Shown here in pieces: positions 9,509-20,440 of a stretch of 64,000 bases of DNA. The notes beneath the pieces are model-generated. The model made no database searches. It was not told where the DNA came from and worked only from the letters and a program-made list of their open reading frames with translations. The translations under genes and the position numbers were made by a program. This DNA is from Alitta virens (lineage: Eukaryota; Annelida; Polychaeta; Phyllodocida; Nereididae), in assembly GCA_932294295.1 (NCBI GenBank), contig OW028582.1, forward strand, positions 36,475,704 to 36,539,703, in the 5' to 3' direction. How positions within the stretch are numbered: position 1 is the stretch's first letter; every line of letters begins with the position of its first letter.

Positions 9509-10768
9509 ATGAGAGGCAAGGGCAAGTCCAAGGCACCAATCGAAACTATTGTATTGGACGAGAGCGAAGAAAGTGCGTCTGAGGCAACTTCAGCTCCAGT
9601 TAAAAAACACAAAATGGACAGGAACTCAAATGGACCTGACGAAGAGGCAGAAGCTTCTACTTCGTCTGGAGCATGCGGTGGACCACCCGGAGAAAGAGAG
9701 ACCTGGGTTCGAACCTAAACCAAAGGGCAATTCAGCCTCATCATTAGCATCTGCTGCTCTTGTGTCACCAGGTAAGTTCTTTTGTTTTTTCACTCATTTG
9801 TTGTTATGCTTAAATTACTTCTTTCTCACAATGATATTAATTGACGCACTTTTAAAAGTATACATCCCTCCCTGTTGCGTGGAATTATATATTTAGCGAT
9901 GTATGACCATACATTATTTAATACGGTGAACGCTTGTGAATTCTGTACAGCGCTAAATATTTAATTATGTACGACTGTACATTATTTCAACACTGAACAC
10001 CGGTGATTGATGTAAAGTATTAAATAATATAATATACATACATAAATTATTAAATAATGCGTTAGTACCTATGTATATTTAATGGTTAGTTTATAATAAT
10101 TATGTGATATAATTGTATTTATAGGAAATTTTGCTGATGAAATCGATGAAGACGTTCCAGCAAATACAGCATGTGACGCTATTCCGGAGGCGCCTCCTCT
10201 CGAGCCAATGGTGCTCAGTGAAGTCAGCAATATCCTACTTCTAAGGCCTCGTGCAATATTAGCTTTTCCCCTGGGCTATAGGGGTCGCTACATCGTTCTT
10301 TCTTCTTTCGGCGAAACAATGGGGCTGCATATCCGTGAGTTCCAGAATACGGCAACTGGGGCAAAGTTTCCCACGAAAAGAGGTGTTAGGATGACACCTA
10401 TGCAAGTCGCAGATTTACGGTATCACCTCCCAGAAATTAGAAACATTATGTATAGCATGAGGCCTGGTAGGACCTATCACTTTGGGAAGCATTTGTTTAT
10501 CAATGTTAACAACGATTTTGGTGCCAGTGCAGATTTGAGGCACTTTTTCACTCTAGCTAATGAGGATAATAGACTACAGCCGACCAGGCGTGGTATCAAA
10601 TTATCCGTCATAGAAATTGAAGCCATCATTTGGGCTCTTCCGAGATTTGCTGAAGTATGGCCTGAATTTGATGCCATTGATGAACCGTGCTTTGTTCGAC
10701 ACATGAGATGTCAAGGTCAAACAGAGTACATGGAATGCCCTCACTGTAACCCTGAATATCTTATTTAA
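9509..10768 (+). CDS. Tandem PC4 (SUB1/p15)-domain protein, two exons
   Basis: Exon 1 (9509-9771) encodes an acidic Ser-rich leader (LDESEESASEA) followed by KKHKMD, like the N-terminus of the coactivator PC4. It ends at a perfect donor, CCAG|GTAAGT. Exon 2 starts at 10125 after TTTATAG. The intron is phase 1 (9772-10124). Exon 2 holds two PC4-like ssDNA-binding repeats. Repeat 1 runs from FPLGYRGRYIVLSSF through HIREF to PTKRGVRMT. Repeat 2 runs from YHFGKHLFINV to PTRRGIKLS. A C-terminal CPHC motif may bind zinc. The exon-1 frame from the ATG meets a stop at 9716-9718, whereas the frame that splices correctly is one base off. So a single-base frameshift or another start between about 9509 and 9716 must exist. 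The role, binding ssDNA in transcription or replication, is inferred from the fold. Confidence 0.7.
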
Positions 10769-10925
10769 TTTAATGTTACATAGTGTGTGTATCAATAATA
10801 GAAGATATTACTTGAGTAATCGTTATAAGAGTAGGTTATGAAGCCTATTCTTTATCTTGGCTGAGTTTTACTTGTTTAATTAGTACATGGAATGTCCTCT
10901 ATGCAACCTTGAATTTCTTATATAA
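10727..10925 (+). repeat. Tandem duplication of the PC4-gene 3' end
   Basis: The last codons of the gene at 10727-10768 (GTACATGGAATGCC... to the stop) reappear at about 10883-10925 with substitutions, including the two-cysteine motif. The downstream sequence (CGTTATAAGAGTAGGTTATGAAG and onward) is repeated at about 11030-11080. A 150-bp segment was therefore duplicated and has diverged. Confidence 0.7.
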
Positions 10926-11867
10926 TCACACTTACTGTCACTTATATAATTGTCACAGAATATATATGCTAGAGTAATAATTCATGTCACTTATATAATT
11001 GTGACAGAATATATATGCTAGAGTAATAATTCAGTAGATTACGTTATGAAGTCTATTATTTATCCTGGCGGAGATTTACATGTTTTCAGTCATACATTAA
11101 AATGATACTGTTGTGATGTTTAAAATGTATTCATTTACGTAATAAAATGTTCTGATCTAAAACATGGCCTTTTACCTGTGTTGGGAACGGTGGTGATATA
11201 TTTTTATATATAAATATATTTTGAAAGAGTGATTGACTTTGCAATATAATAAGAAAAAGATGAAGAAGAAGAAGAAGACAAACATGATATGAGATTAATT
11301 GTGAGTTTGATAAATATATCCCTGAAATGAGCAGAATAAGTACACTTTTAGAAATACTAAGTGGTAGTGTTAGCGACACTTACTATAACTGAAACGCATT
11401 AGAATTTTAAAATGCTTCAACTCTGAACACTTTTGAAATATAAATGTGTAGTAGTATTATTCACTTTAAATGCTCAACTTAAAATGTTCAGAAACGTCCT
11501 ATATAATTCCCATGTGATACAATAACAAGATCACAACTTAATTGCATTTAAAATACCAGGTGTAGATTTAAGAATACAATTAAGTCATTATGCTTAACAA
11601 TGTCTATTAAGTATGTTTACAATATACCGAAGAGTCAGACAATCAACATGCGCATTTGTTTTGTCTGGCAATAATGAATTAAGTAGACATCCTTAAATTT
11701 AAGTTAGTCTTTAATATCAGAACAACTTTTAAAACAGCAGTGTTCACATGTGTAAATTACAGAGCTGTCTAAAAATGGAGTTTATTTCACAGATAATTAT
11801 TTTCTACATAGAGGAGTTGTAGTATCAACATTCAGTCTTCGTTGAATATGAGTGCTTGCTCTAAGTC
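10926..11867. other. AT-rich intergenic spacer with 52-bp tandem repeat
   Basis: No credible gene. A 52-bp unit (TGTCACTTATATAATTGTSACAG...) occurs twice at about 10934-11035. The remainder is AT-rich spacer between the convergent PC4 and glycoprotein genes, and likely holds both 3' ends. Confidence 0.6.
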
Positions 11868-14132
11868 TCATGCGGTGAAATCTAGGGTCTTCCACAATTT
11901 CGTCGCACATAAGTCTACATCACGCATTTCATCCGCACTTCGAGAATGACCCGGACTGCGGGGTAAGTCTGGGTCTCCGCAACACAGTGAACCTCTATTT
12001 GACTGACTTTGACCAAAGGTCAAACAAACTCTATTATTTACTGTATCATGTTGCGCAAATACCCTTAAAGCTGTCGGTGTTACAATGTCATTTCTTAATG
12101 TCACACTATCGTTTGCAATGGACATAGGCGGAGCAGAGGGCGCGTGAACTTGTGCCCTCGTATAACCGTCGTCGGTACAGATTGATGATGAAAAAACTGC
12201 CGGAGATGAGGCTGTTAATGAACTAAACACGTGTTCTGGAAAATTGTGAAGAATGGGTGAACATATTACTGGCGAAGTTTGATACAAGAAAGTTTCCAAT
12301 TCTTCAGGGCTAGCTGACTCAATTTCCGTCATCGGGATGTACTGGTCTTGTGAAGAGTATACCTGTATTGAAGTATATATAACAATATAATTGTACTGTT
12401 ATTAAATTAATTTAAGTAATGCTTGGAATTATAATTTTAAAATAGGCATAATTTAAGTAACGTGTTTACTATAATTTTAAAATAAGAATAATTTAAGAAA
12501 TGCGTTTATTATAATTTTAAAATAACAATAACTTTAGGGTTGTATTATATTATGATTTAGAATATTAAATAATTAAGAATTGCATTATATTTAATTTAAA
12601 AATAAGAAATATACTTACATCATTTTGACGACGTTTTTTAAACAATTTAAATAATTTATATAGCGAGGCAAAAATCCCTGCAGAAACAAACGATATTGAC
12701 AAACTGCCTCCAATGGAAATTCCAACAATTTCACCTTCTAGGTTTTCTGAGGGCTCAATACTAATTTTAATTTTGGGCTTATCATCATCGGGATTTTCCT
12801 GTAAAAGAAATTAAAGATGGAAAATCCAAAACAGCAATGTTAATATAAAGATAAATACTTGTTTGATGTAAATAAGCATTACTATAAATACTTACCAATT
12901 TAGTTGATATCTTGGGGGTATAATTAAAGATTGCCATCTGACTAGAAACTATGCGCATTGCAGTTGTGGTCTGGGGGCTCATTTGTCCAGTAACCTTTCC
13001 AGTATTACTCTGTATAGTAGAACGCGAAGAAATAGCTACATTAGGCTGCATAGTACTAGTTAGAGTAACATGTAGATTTCTAAAGAGAGTACTACCTAGA
13101 CTGCTAGGTTGTGTACTAGATATAGTATGCAATATAGTGCTTAGCGCAGTATTAGCGACAGTCCTAGGTAAAGTACTGGCAACAGTAGTAGGTAAAGTAC
13201 TAGATATAGAACTTGTCAACACACTGTCAACATTGTCTGGTACATTACTCACTACAGTACCAACAACAGTACTATGCACATTGGACTGTGCAATGTTATT
13301 ACTGTCACTGTCAGAAAGGTTTGCTGTGGTGTAATCATTTTCCTCAACACTCTGAGATGCAAAATCCTGTAACAAAAAATACTTGTGTTACGCATTATAT
13401 GCAGTAATTTTAGAAATATATGAGTCTATAATTTGGCAACAGCCCTAATGTGTCTAGGCTTTTTTAAAAAAGAATAGAACATAGCCTCGAATATAACTGT
13501 GAAGTTTACAGTTGCCCTATAAGCCTGTTGTATAATAATCTCTATCATGTTGTTTTATTTAAGCTTTAGTGTACCTAGATTTAAGATAATAGGATTAAGT
13601 TTGAATAAATGCACATTTTAATAAATATTTACCTCTGATGTAGTAGATGTCAATGTAGCATTTTTGAAATTTAACTCTGTTGTAGTAGATATCGATGTAG
13701 CATTTTTGAAATTTAAATTTCGGGTGACAAACAGTTTCTGTTAACGAGAAAAATATATAACTAAATAATTGTATGAAATAATTTGTATTACAATTTATAA
13801 CTGTGTTAATTATTAAGATAACTCACCTTACATTCATCTGGATATATTTCTAAAGGTTTCCAGCTAATCCTTTTCAAAATTATTATAGGACAACCAAAGG
13901 GATATTTCACAGTAATCGTTGTTTCTGTGCAGCCTGTCATGTCAACTATTCCTTTTCGTGTTAAAACGATTATTGTTGCATCTATTCCACAAAATGCAGG
14001 TGAAATAACTATCCTCATTCCAGAGCATATAGTAGAAGTGTCGCTTGTCTTGACACATTTAAATTTCGAGCAATTTCCATGTATAGAAAAAATTGCAAAT
14101 AAAGCCGCAATGTGCAATGCAAAGACCTTCAT
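11868..14132 (-). CDS. Five-exon mucin-like type I membrane glycoprotein
   Basis: Exons on the minus strand are 14132-13827, 13737-13633, 13366-12896, 12798-12619 and 12362-11868. Every junction has GT-AG borders (GTGAGT, GTAAAT, GTAAGT, GTAAGT) and every intron is phase 0, giving 518 aa. Exon 1 encodes a signal peptide (hydrophobic ALHIAALFAIFSI) and a Cys-rich ectodomain. Exon 2 has two tandem copies of LNFKNAT with N-glycosylation sites. Exon 3 is a 157-aa Ser/Thr-rich mucin-like stalk with repeats of the STLPTTVAS type. Exon 4 has a Gly/Ser-rich hydrophobic segment (GISIGGSLSISFVSAGIFAS) and a basic stop-transfer KKRRQND. Exon 5 is a 164-aa cytoplasmic tail. No homologous family is recognised. 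It could be an attachment or envelope-like protein or captured host cargo. Confidence 0.8.
12405..12560. repeat. Intronic tandem repeat, about 50-bp unit
   Basis: In intron 4 of the glycoprotein gene, three to four copies of a unit containing TATAATTTTAAAATAA and TAATTTAAG with small changes. No coding content. Confidence 0.6.
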
Positions 14133-14361
14133 TACTTCTTTTCTTGTATTGAAAGAACTCCCCTCCAGGTAATTAAGCTGTCATGCATGATTTAACTTAT
14201 TTACAGCCACCAGATGTCACTGTGTGATTTATTCATATCAGAAGCCACCTACCGGATTTTTCTTGACTTTAATTAAATATTAGTGACTAAAGGATCTCTT
14301 GCCATTTCGCAGTTAGAAATACATGAGATAAGTGTGTTTCTTTTTGTACTGAAGAATCAAA
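14133..14361. promoter_or_regulatory. Shared divergent promoter region
   Basis: 229 bp separate the start codons of the minus-strand glycoprotein and the plus-strand small membrane protein. Both genes probably start transcription here. There is no clear core motif beyond AT-rich tracts. Confidence 0.4.
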
Positions 14362-14691
14362 ATGAGGTCTACAGATGGTCAGAGTGAAAGAATTGAAGAC
14401 GGTTGCAATCCTACATTTGTCACTATAGATTTACCAAACAGAAAAATGGAAAATGATATAATTGCACAGTCTCTGGGTAAAAGACCTTTATTACCAGTCA
14501 AATTAGGCAATAAACAAAGTCATAAATTTATAACGCTGCTATTGCTTACCATAATATCTGTTTCAGGGCTAATTGGGATGTTAAAACCTACATATAACAA
14601 TGAAAGATTTGATTATCAGCCTCATTTAGAGGCACTAAACTCTTTAACAAATTTTTCTATACTAAATGGTACTATAAAGGTATTTTATTAA
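14362..14691 (+). CDS. Small type II membrane protein
   Basis: 109 aa. A hydrophilic N-terminal part of about 55 residues precedes one hydrophobic helix (FITLLLLTIISVSGLIGML, about residues 55-73). A short outer part follows with two N-glycosylation sites (NFS, NGT). No cleavable signal is seen, so a type II orientation is likely. A possible alternative end uses a donor at 14680 (AAG|GTATTT) and an acceptor after a pyrimidine tract at 14735, giving a 15-codon second exon to 14783. It lies divergently beside the mucin-like glycoprotein, so the two may act together at membranes; this is inference. Family not recognised. Confidence 0.55.
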   Translation: MRSTDGQSERIEDGCNPTFVTIDLPNRKMENDIIAQSLGKRPLLPVKLGNKQSHKFITLLLLTIISVSGLIGMLKPTYNNERFDYQPHLEALNSLTNFSILNGTIKVFY

Positions 14692-14783
14692 TTATATGTC
14701 TTGCATTGCATCTCACATATATACCCTCCCTACAGTTTAACAACTTTCCTAACTCAGAATTGTTTAGCAGCTTTAAATGGTGA

Positions 14784-15088
14784 ATCATCGGGTTGAATAC
14801 CCCTACCCTTCCCATTTAACAATTTATAGGGGCTTTGTTTAGCATATAAATAAACTGCAGTGAAAAAGTGTAGCAGTTTGTTACTTGTCTTGATGAGAGA
14901 CCTCCCATATACCGGTAGACAACACTGGGACAATTTGGTTAAAGATTGACACAAAAGCTTTGCACCATTTGCAAATGGAGCTTTAAGGATTATATTCAGA
15001 TGTTGGTTAAATAACTTCCTTATAATGTACCAACGACAGAGTAAATAACATTATTATAGTGCACAAAAAAACAAAAAAAACAACGACA
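14784..15088. other. Spacer upstream of the polymerase gene
   Basis: No coding frame worth calling. An A-rich leader lies immediately before the polymerase start, and promoter elements are presumably here. Confidence 0.4.
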
Positions 15089-18000
15089 ATGGCATCAAAC
15101 AACTTAAATACACCAAGCAGCCAGAAGAGGGCACTTGAGGATGGCAACGACTCTGAGACATCTGTTGGAAATACTGTAAGTTGTACGGTTTCTATTTTAA
15201 TTGTGCAAAATTAATTCACTGTTGAAAAACTTGTATTTTACTTATAAGTATTAATTTTTGTTATTGTAGGGAGACAATATAGGATCATTTTTAAAACACC
15301 CTAGACTTGAACCGCAGCAAAAAAACCCGTATAATCAAAGTCTACTAAACACAAACTTGGTAAGTTTACTTAAGGGATGTTATTTGAATACACTTCTGAA
15401 TATTATACTTCCATTTTAAATTTATTTATGAACCAAAACAAAATAGTATGATTTTACATTCCTTATTATAGGCAAAATTTAAGTAGTAAGAGATAAGCGC
15501 TGATGGTAGTTTATAAAATACACATATTTTATTTAGTGACATGTTTGTTGGATATTTACTCTTCATTTTAAGGTGGCAGAAAGCAAGCCCTATTCCATTG
15601 TACAGAGTAGAATTACAAAAACATGGAAACGAGGTGTGGAAGAAAAAACCTACAGAGCCAATTTCAGCGCTGAAAAAACAGGTATTTTTCAATAATTGTA
15701 TGTTATATTACTTTAACTTTGTATTATGAGTTATTGGGACTTTGAGTATTGTTTTTACAATTGTATGCATTATTTTACAACAGGAGCCAGGCTATTAGAT
15801 ATTAAAGAAGACCTAGTGCGTATGTTTGATGAGGTCATTAACATCGCTTCAACTAATTATGATGGGAAAGACAAGGCTAGACTTACTATAGCCCACTCTG
15901 AGATGCCAGAAGAAATATTTGTACACATGAGAGATGTTTCTAACCTAACAGGAAGAACAGTGATGGAAAGATTTGAAAAAGTGCTTAACTCCCACCAAGA
16001 TATGACTGTTGACGAGTCCTTTGAGATATCAGTTGGCCTCATGAGGTTATTTAAAGGAGGCAGTCCTACAAAGAGAAGTGGTAGGACTCTCCCTCTATTT
16101 CCTCATTTGAACAAAACATTATATAGTTCTATTGTAAACAAAAAAGCCATTGTGGAAATAATTTGTGAAGACAATGAATTTATCTGTGCAGCAAAAAGTA
16201 TTGTTGTTTGTATGGCTAAGCTTGAAAATATGAGACGAAATGACTTTCTCAATTTGATCAGGAAGAACAGACAATGTTCCAATGGTCCACAGACGCTGAA
16301 GACCAAAGCATTAGAACTACAAGAAAGGGCTGGACTTCCCACTGATGAACCCCTGACAATTTCAGAGTTGGCTGCTTTTGAATCTGTGCTAAAGGTAAAA
16401 ATAGCTGTAATTCAATTTGCAGACGAATCAAATACGCCTGTAGTTTCAGAAGTTTCAGGTAGTGAATATGACAATGTGATATTTCTGTATCATACTGATG
16501 ACCATTTTCATGCTGTAGTCAATCACAGAGCCATGTTTCCTAAAAGTAACCTTTGCATGCAGTGTTTTGAGGTGTACAATGTGAAAGATAAATCCCACCC
16601 TTGCCTAGAAGGCCAAAAAAGCAATTGCATTGTTTGTAAAAGACATGAGTGTAATTTTGGTGAAACTATTACCTGTGAAGACTGTAACATGACTTGTAGA
16701 AACATGTCCTGCTTTGATTCCCACAAGAGGTTAACAAAATCTGAAAAAACACTATGTGAAACAAGGTACAAATGTAAAGAGTGTGGAAAAGTTATCTTAA
16801 CAAAAGAACAAAGCATTGTGGATCATGTCTGCGGTCAATACAAATGTCTTTATTGTTCAGAATATGTATATCAAGATCATTTATGTTACCTCAGAAGGAA
16901 AAAAATTAAACTATCATCAGGTAAATTTGTATTTTTTGACTTTGAAACAATGCAGGATGATGTCTTTCAATGTGAATATGGTTATGTTAAAAGAGGTCAT
17001 AGCGGCCAAGGTGATTGCAGTAAGTGTACTGATGAATATGAATGCCCCTCTTGCAGAATCTGTGTCAATTGTAGGACACCTAATTGCAATAGAAATTATC
17101 ATATTCCTAACATGGTTGTATGTCAAACAGCCTGCGATTCCTGTAAAGATGAAACTCTTAAAGAAAAGCCTAATTGCAGTAAATGTGGTAACCTTTGTAT
17201 GCAGTGTCAAAAGTCAAGATCACAAAAGGATGACAGTACAGTTGATTGCGATGTTAGTTGGTGTGGTGAACGAGAATTGGTTTTTAAGGGCCCTGACACA
17301 GTTTATAACTTTTGCACATGGCTAATATCACCTTTACATAAAAATTACACAGCTTTAGCACATAATGGAAAAGGCTTTGATTTTTCATTTATTTTGAACT
17401 TTTGTGTCAGTGAAGCCAGAATAAAACCTCAATGCATTTACGCAGGATCTAAAATAATGTGTATGGAAATAAAAGATGGCATAAATCTGAAGTTTATTGA
17501 TAGTATAAACTTTATGGGAATGAGCTTAAAAAAGCTTCCAAATGCATTTTCATTACGACCTGAAAGTGAGCTTGATGGTGATGTACATGAACTTGCTAAG
17601 GGGGACTTTCCCCATCTCATGAATACAAAAGAATATCAAGATTACTGTGGAACTTTTCCTACTCTTGCCATGTATAACATGAATGCAATGCCAGTTAAAG
17701 AACGTGAAACATTCATTGAATGGCACAAAAAACAAAGTGGAAAAGTGTTCAATTTTCAGAAAGAACTGCTATCTTATTGTAAGCTTGATGTCACCATTTT
17801 AAGGTTGGCTTGCTTGAAATTTCGAGATATCATCACTGAAATAACTACCATCAAAAGTGATGACGGCGATGTATTAGGCGTAGTAGATGTGTTTGCCCAT
17901 GTGACAATTGCCTCTGCATGTATGCAGATTTTTCGAGTTAATTTTATTGAAGAATACTATGATGTAACATTATGTGATGGCAGGGGTGGTAAAGCTCTTT

Positions 18001-19898
18001 TTAAAACTGGTAAATGGTATTTAGGTGAAGAGCCTATCTCACCAGGTGATATAATAGAAAGAAAGTTTGTTTCCTCATCTATTGCACAAGTGCCTGCCCA
18101 AGGCTATGTCAGAAACAGTAATCACTCCTATAAGTCTATTTTATGGCTGGAGTGGGAAGCTAAAAAACTTGGTAGAGAAATTGTACATGCTAGAAACAGG
18201 GGTGAACATCCAGTGCGATGTGGTTCATCCACTTATCTACTAGATGGCTATGATAAAACTAACAATGTCTGTTACGAATTTAATGGTTGCAGGTATCATG
18301 GATGCTATTGTATAAAGGACAGAAAACTGAAAGATCCTAGAACAGGTTTTTCCATGGAGGACTTACATAAAAACACAAAAAGGAAAGAAAATGATTTAAA
18401 AGCAATGGGGTATAATTTGATAATAATGTGGGAATGTGAATTTGATAAGATTGTAAAACAGGATGAAGAGTTACAAAAGTTTATCCAAGAGTTAGATGTA
18501 CCTGAACGATTGTCAATCAGATCTTCGTTCTTTGGGGGGCGCACAGAGTGTTTCAGTCTTCATCATTCATGTAAAGAAGATGAGGAAATCCATTATATTG
18601 ACGTCTGTTCAATGTATCCATTTCTAAATAAACATTCCAAGTTAGTTGTAGGCCACCCTGAAATTATATGTAGAGATTTTGACTACAGTATGCAGAGTTA
18701 TTTTGGCATTGCGCATGTCAAAATATTACCACCTAAAGATCTGTACATACCTGTACTACCCCTCAGAGTGACTGGTAAGTTAACATTTCCACTTTGTGCT
18801 GCTTGTGCAAAATTAGATATACCCCCAGAAATTTGTGAACATTCCAATGAAGAAAGGGCTATTAAAGGTGTTTATTGCACTCCAGAAATAATGGCAGCAA
18901 TTGACAAAGGTTATGTCATCATGAAAATATATGAAGTTTACCATTATCCAGAGACATCTCAATATGATAGTGAAACTATGAAAGGTGGGTTGTTCACAGA
19001 GCAAGTTAATTTATTTATCAAAATAAAAACTGAAGCAAGTGGCTATCCTCAATGGGTGGAAAGTGAGTCTGATAAAAACAAATTTGTAAAGGAATACAGA
19101 GAAAAAGTGGGGGTTGCTTTAGATAAAGACAAAATACAAGTCAACCCTGCTTTGAGAAGTATAGCAAAAATATTCCTTAATTCCTTCTGGGGTAAACTTG
19201 GCGAAAAAAACAACAAGTTAAAAACACAGTTTATTTCTGACACTTTATCACTTGCAAAATTACAGAATAACTCAAAATATTGCATTCAGAATGTTCATGT
19301 TGTTAATGAAGATGTCATGGTTGCTGAATATAACTGTGACACAACTTTTGAAGAAGAGAGTAATGTTACTAATGAAATTTTGGCTTCACTGACAACTTGT
19401 TATGCTAGATTAGAGCTTTTAAAGCATATGGATTTTGTAGGAAGACGAATTCTTTATTGTGACACAGATAGCATAATTTTTGTAACTCAACCCACTCTTG
19501 ATTCAAATGGTCACAAAGTTTATGATAATTACCCTCTGTTGGGTGATTGTTTAGGTGACCTTACTAATGAATTAGAATTAGGTACTTACATAACAGATTT
19601 TGCATGTGCTGGACCTAAATCATATTCATACAGGACAACTGATGGCCATGAAAGTGTGAAGTTTAAAGGTGTGAAAGTTAATTTTTTTAATTCACAAATA
19701 ATTAATTTTGATTCTGTAAAAGAACTAGTCATGGATTTTAACAAAACTGTTACATTGACACCTCAAACTCAGTTTAAAAGATGTAAATATGGCGGCATAA
19801 TCTACAATACATCTCTGGTAAAAAAACTCACATGTACATTTGATAAAAGACAAATTTTACCATCCCTAGATACCATACCTTTTGGCTTTGTAGAATAG
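15089..19898 (+). CDS. Protein-primed DNA polymerase B, four exons
   Basis: Exons are 15089-15175, 15270-15359, 15573-15681 and 15784-19898, with GT-AG introns of phase 0, 0 and 1, giving 1466 aa. This pPolB would replicate the element from a terminal protein. Exonuclease motifs are FFDFET (Asp about 481), HNGKGFDF (Asp about 628) and YCKLDV (Asp about 764). Polymerase motif A is DVCSMYP (about 1035), motif B NSFWGKLGE (about 1228), motif C YCDTDS (about 1322). A Cys/His-rich zinc-binding region spans about residues 360-610. The conserved YEFNGCRYHGC module lies between the exonuclease and palm domains. The N-terminal part, with VYLYH-like FLYHTDDHFHAVV, resembles the OTU-like leader of Polinton polymerases. 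The three leader exons encode a Ser/Asn/Lys-rich tail. Confidence 0.93.
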
Positions 19899-20130
19899 GA
19901 AGATATAATGCTTTTATTTTGAATTTGTGTTATCTATATTTATGTAATCTTACATCATTAACATGAACACCAGTATAGTCTGCAGAAAATGTTTTGTACA
20001 ATTGTATGTCTTTCAATGTAATTCTTGAAAATATATGTTTTATACTATCTCACTTGTGTTTGATAATAAATGTTACTAATGTCTTTATAATAAAATTCTC
20101 AAACTGTATCTTGATTTTGTACTTATTTCA
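19899..20130 (+). terminator. Polymerase 3' UTR with polyadenylation signals
   Basis: AATAAA hexamers occur at 20065-20070 and 20089-20094, about 170-190 bp after the polymerase stop. No other gene lies here. Confidence 0.6.
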
Positions 20131-20149
20131 TATACTGTTAACCTTAGAG

Positions 20150-20375
20150 CGATTTTTACGTCCCTAGTGCACGATTTAGCACTAGAGGGCTTTATGTTTG
20201 TAGTACCAAAATTTCAGCCAGGGGTTTAATTCCCTAGTTCCAAATTTAACACAAGAGGGCTTTTACGTCTGTAGTACCAAAATTTCAGCCAGGGGTTTAA
20301 TTACCTAGTTCCAAATTTAACACCAGAGGGCTTTTACGTCTGTAGTACCTAAACTTTCCGCTAGGGGTTTATATA
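20150..20375 (-). repeat. Right subterminal repeat array
   Basis: Three copies of a roughly 75-bp unit (AGAGGGCTTTTACGTCTGTAG, then AGGGGTTTAATT, then TAGTTCCAAATTTA) precede the right inverted repeat. The TAGTTCCAAA element is the inverse of the left-end GGAACTA module. Confidence 0.75.
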
Positions 20376-20434
20376 TAGTTCCAAAATTACCACCAGAGGC
20401 GCTGCTCTGACATCAGCGCGCACCACATACTACT
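20376..20434 (-). repeat. Right terminal inverted repeat
   Basis: Exact inverse of 2037-2095 over 59 bases, ending CCACATACTACT. Confidence 0.97.
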
Positions 20435-20440
20435 AATGCT
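20435..20440. repeat. Polinton target site duplication, right (AATGCT)
   Basis: Second copy of AATGCT. The flanking sequence CTTCTGATACTTC continues as in block B at 37121. Confidence 0.97.

Larger units (their letters stand above)
2037..20434 (+). mobile_element. Complete Polinton/Maverick (adintovirus-like) element
   Basis: This 18,398-bp self-synthesising DNA transposon has 59-bp perfect terminal inverted repeats starting AG and ending CT, and a 6-bp target duplication. It encodes the diagnostic set: retroviral-type integrase with chromodomain, protein-primed family B DNA polymerase, double-jelly-roll major capsid protein, FtsK/HerA-type packaging ATPase, and penton-like and basic virion proteins. 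Polymerase, integrase, capsid and ATPase frames are open. The penton-like and adjacent basic genes carry a stop and a frameshift. It also holds two cargo-like spliced genes, a tandem PC4 protein and a mucin-type membrane glycoprotein. No adenain-like protease is recognisable. Insertion followed the segmental duplication, because block B keeps the empty site. Confidence 0.97.

Noticed and set aside
11131..11379. 82-codon Leu-rich minus-strand frame
   Set aside because: AT-rich spacer, no start context, no conserved features.
12951..13334. 127-codon plus-strand hydrophobic frame
   Set aside because: Antisense of the Ser/Thr-rich mucin exon, which has matching splice sites and phase on the minus strand.
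16816..17325. 169-codon frame inside the polymerase gene
   Set aside because: Out-of-frame reading of the Cys-rich region of polymerase B.
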